From Dermacentor variabilis (lineage: Eukaryota > Arthropoda > Arachnida > Ixodida > Ixodidae), in assembly GCF_050947875.1 (NCBI RefSeq), contig NC_134569.1, forward strand, positions 21,427,631 through 21,491,630: DNA of 64,000 bases, read 5' to 3'. Both the position numbers and the translations under genes were made by a program. Below are positions 61,808-64,000 of this stretch, piece by piece (position 1 is the first letter of the stretch; each line of letters starts with the position of its first letter). The notes under the pieces were generated by a model, which was given only the letters and a program-made list of their open reading frames with translations, had not been told where the DNA came from and did no database searches.

Positions 61808-62575
61808 GGAGGAGGAGGAGGAGGAGGAGGTATACTTCATTGCTCTAGAAAGAGTAATGCAGCGGTCGGGCCGGATGTCTCCATCTTCTATTGATTGATG
61901 ACGATCTCCGGCCGGCATGGTTGGCGCCCCTATTCCAGGGCATCACTGAACGTGGGTGCTCGTCGGGCATGATACACCAGCTTCTGTTGGAAGCTAGGGT
62001 CGCCGCTGGAGAGCACGCTCTCCCACTGCTCCGCACTCAGATTTTCTATTTTGTGGAATGCCTTATTCGTATTGCACTCCCATGTGATGTGATAAAGTGT
62101 GGGTACTGCGCCACACCACGGGCATGTGTCCCTGTATTGACTTGGGAACACTTTGCTTAATATATGCGAATTTGGGAAAGTTCCTGTCTGCAGCTTTCGC
62201 CAGTAAACTGCCTGTTGTTGAGAGAGTGTATTATGGGGCGGGGGATATCTGATCCTCGTCCCTCTATGGTAATTTGGTATGTTAGAGTACGTTGGGATCA
62301 CTGTCATGAAGTCCTCAGGATCTCTGTTTAGGTCCGCTCGGTTTGTATGCTCGCGAACGATCCTATCAACCCTTTGGTTGCCCTCAATCTCAGTGTGCCC
62401 CAGTACCCAAAAGATGGTGTGTCTAATGCATTTGTTCTGTTGGTCAGCGCGGAATAAGATTTGGAGCGCTTTTTGACCGATTCTGCCGTTAATGTAGTTT
62501 CGGCATGCTTCCTTGGAGTCTGTTAGAATTATAAGGGATCTATTTGTGCGCGGACAATCTGTCTCGTGCGGCATA
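61808..62575 (-). mobile_element. RNase H-type LINE, 3' end, minus strand
   Basis: The frame ending at 61930 encodes the second half of RNase H (LIILTDSKEACRNYINGRIG; HTEIEGNQRVDRIVRE). A linker with NTLSQQQAVYWRKLQTG follows, then a zinc knuckle (CPWCGAVPTLYHITWEC) and a short tail. The region between domains is open, so this piece is younger than the one at 50467. It is cut at its 5' end near 62575, and the frame continues into unrelated GC-rich DNA upstream. The 3' UTR ends in a run of TCC on the minus strand (61808-61830). It is a different subfamily from the 50467 copy, judging by sequence. Confidence 0.88.
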
Positions 62576-63200
62576 TTGCAAACGGAGCGAAGTGTAGCGC
62601 GAGGCAGCGCGTGGGTGACGCGTGGGCGCGATTCACAGCAGCAGCCGCAGACAGACCTCCGCTCATGCAGCGCTTTATTTCCGTACAGACGACGCACGCT
62701 ACATTGGTGCCATATAGTAGCGATCGTCGCCGCACAGCCCGTCTTGCACGGCACTACGTTTTTCTTACGCTTTCGTTCCACCAACGACGAGAGCGGCTCT
62801 TCTTCGCGGGGAAAGCGTGCCACCAATTTCAGCGGCGACAACACCCAAGGGTGCGTCACATCGAGCCAAATTGCCGCGCAACTGGCCGCTCGAGACACTT
62901 TGCGTGTTTTCGTGGTGTTCTTTCACGCTCGCAAAAACACTTTTATTTAGCACGTATTGAGCAACCGAAAGCTTTATCAGGAGTTTTTCATGTTGCTCTA
63001 CAATTTTCTCTTTGACACTTCTAATTGAATTACAATATTTGAGAAGTTGATTAACTAATTAAGACTTAATATGTAATTAGGCGAAATGCAAGAAATAGTC
63101 TGAGTATCTCCAAGCGAGGGCAAACAACCTTATCTTGGCTATGTCCCGCTACGTGGCATTTGCATAATTTTAAATCATGGTGAATGATATAGTTCGGACA
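62576..63200. other. Unassigned sequence
   Basis: GC-rich to about 62930, then AT-rich; no supported feature between two LINE pieces. Confidence 0.3.
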
Positions 63201-63377
63201 CCCTGTACAACTTCTCTGACGTCCTGTGTCGGTAAGGTTGCAGAGCATGCCCTGCTCAACCCTGTATAACTTCTCTGACGTCCTGTGTCGGTAAGGTTGC
63301 AGAGCATGCCCTGCTCAACCCTGTACAACTTCTCTGACGTCCTGTGTCGGTAAGGTTGCAGAGCATGCCCTGCTCAA
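63201..63377 (+). repeat. 59 bp unit in three tandem copies at a LINE 5' junction
   Basis: The unit begins CCCTGTACAACTTCTCTGAC and ends ATGCCCTGCTCAA. Copies start at 63201, 63260 and 63319. The only difference I see is a C to T in copy 2 (TGTATAAC). Each contains the reverse transcriptase N-terminal motif (SLTSCVGKVAEHALLN); because 59 is not a multiple of three, only the third copy is in frame with the RT. Confidence 0.95.
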
Positions 63378-64000
63378 CCGGCTCAAGGTGCACATCGAGG
63401 CCAATGACATGTACATCCACAATATGATTGGTTTCAGAGCCGGCCTCTCGACACAGGACGCCATGAAGCTGATAAAACATCAGATCCCCGACCGGAGCAC
63501 GGGAGATACCAGAGCCATCCTTGGATTAGACCAGCAGAAGGCGTTCGACAATATCTCACACGAGTTCATTCTCCAGTCTATTGCCGGCCTCGGGCAGAGG
63601 GCCTACGGCTTCGTCCGATCCTTACTTAGCCAGAGAACTGCCAAGCTCAAGATCAAAGGATACCTTTCGCAAGAAATCACCCTCGGTTCACGCGGCACGC
63701 CTCAGGGCTCAATCATCTCGCCAACATTATTTAACATCGCAATGATCAGGCTTTCTAAGGAGCTCGCGAAGATTCAAGGAATCAATCATACCATCTACGC
63801 AGATGACATCACCATCTGGTGCGTCGGTGGGAGCGATGGCCAAGTTGAAGCCGCCATGCAGAGCGCCATCGATGCGACCGAGCGCTTCCTCCTCACCACT
63901 GGGCTCAGATGTTCTCCATCAAAATCTGAGCTACTTCTCTACAAGAAAAGACCCAGAGGCGGCTGCCATCATGATTGGAAACCGGCGTCCGAAAGCGAAA
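63295..64000 (+). mobile_element. RNase H-type LINE, reverse transcriptase domain, runs off the window
   Basis: The frame opens after a TAA at 63292 and stays open to the window end. It carries the RT landmarks in order: SLTSCVGKVAEHALLNRL, GFRAGLSTQDA, motif A (LDQQKAFDNISHEF), motif B (GTPQGSIISPTLFNIAM) and the catalytic YADD (63796-63807), then SELLLYKK. The final 170 bp match the beginning of the copy at 50467 (TTGLRCSPSKSELLLY against PTGLRWSPTKSELLLY), so the two belong to one family. The endonuclease domain is missing upstream, and the copy starts at the triplicated 59 bp unit. Everything after 64000 is unseen. Confidence 0.93.

Noticed and set aside
62576..62898. N-terminal extension of the minus-strand LINE frame
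   Set aside because: The extra 108 residues are GC-rich, Cys/Arg-rich and unlike RNase H or RT. The LINE similarity starts only near LIILTDSKEA, so the openness upstream is accidental.
63201..63377. Three direct repeats considered as a CRISPR-like array
   Set aside because: The copies are head to tail without spacers, and they encode a reverse transcriptase motif in a eukaryotic genome.

Overview
The window looks like nuclear DNA of a hard tick (Ixodidae, probably a metastriate). The main evidence is repeated insertions of a tRNA-headed SINE that matches my memory of the Ruka-type SINE from Rhipicephalus. Other evidence is RNase H-bearing LINE fragments, very rich microsatellites, and intron-split coding sequence. 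No bacterial, viral, CRISPR, operon-type or rRNA feature is visible. No database search was run, and every family name rests on motifs read from the sequence.

Host gene content is small. The only host coding sequence I can defend is two consecutive exons of a calpain-type cysteine protease on the minus strand (18385-18212, then 17213-17144). They are joined in phase across an intron of 998 bp. The catalytic exons that should follow were not found at lower coordinates, so much of the DNA left of 17144 may be intron. Many GC-rich islands carry long open frames on both strands, which is what base composition alone produces; I do not call them genes.

Layout. 1-12.4 kb: SINEs at 0.6, 1.2 and 6.0 kb, two inverted copies of a dispersed repeat (family X), and a composite GT/GAGT/GCGT array. 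12.4-20.6 kb: short conserved repeat cores, tetra- and trinucleotide arrays, the calpain exons, a SINE with a perfect internal hairpin, and a truncated SINE. 20.6-27 kb: a degenerate GACGAC-type minisatellite, a LINE 3' end, and an internally deleted Tigger/pogo element. 27-38 kb: mostly unassigned, with a 372 bp foldback element and several microsatellites. 38-44 kb: two other LINE tails, a degenerate SINE and a 177 bp tandem duplication. 44-50 kb: largely unassigned. 50-64 kb: a heavily mutated LINE, a second minisatellite block, a SINE split by a probable solo LTR, a Harbinger-like 5' end, three foldback or MITE-like elements, a full-length SINE, a minus-strand LINE tail, and an open reverse transcriptase fragment that runs off the right edge.

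The genes do not form a pathway. The window is best read as a layered record of transposition. The clearest single history is at 54.0-55.5 kb: a SINE inserted with a 17 bp target duplication and was later interrupted by a 1266 bp LTR with its own 5 bp duplication. I found no previously undescribed functional system. The items most worth checking are that nested insertion, the foldback elements, and the triplicated 59 bp unit at the 5' junction of the last LINE.
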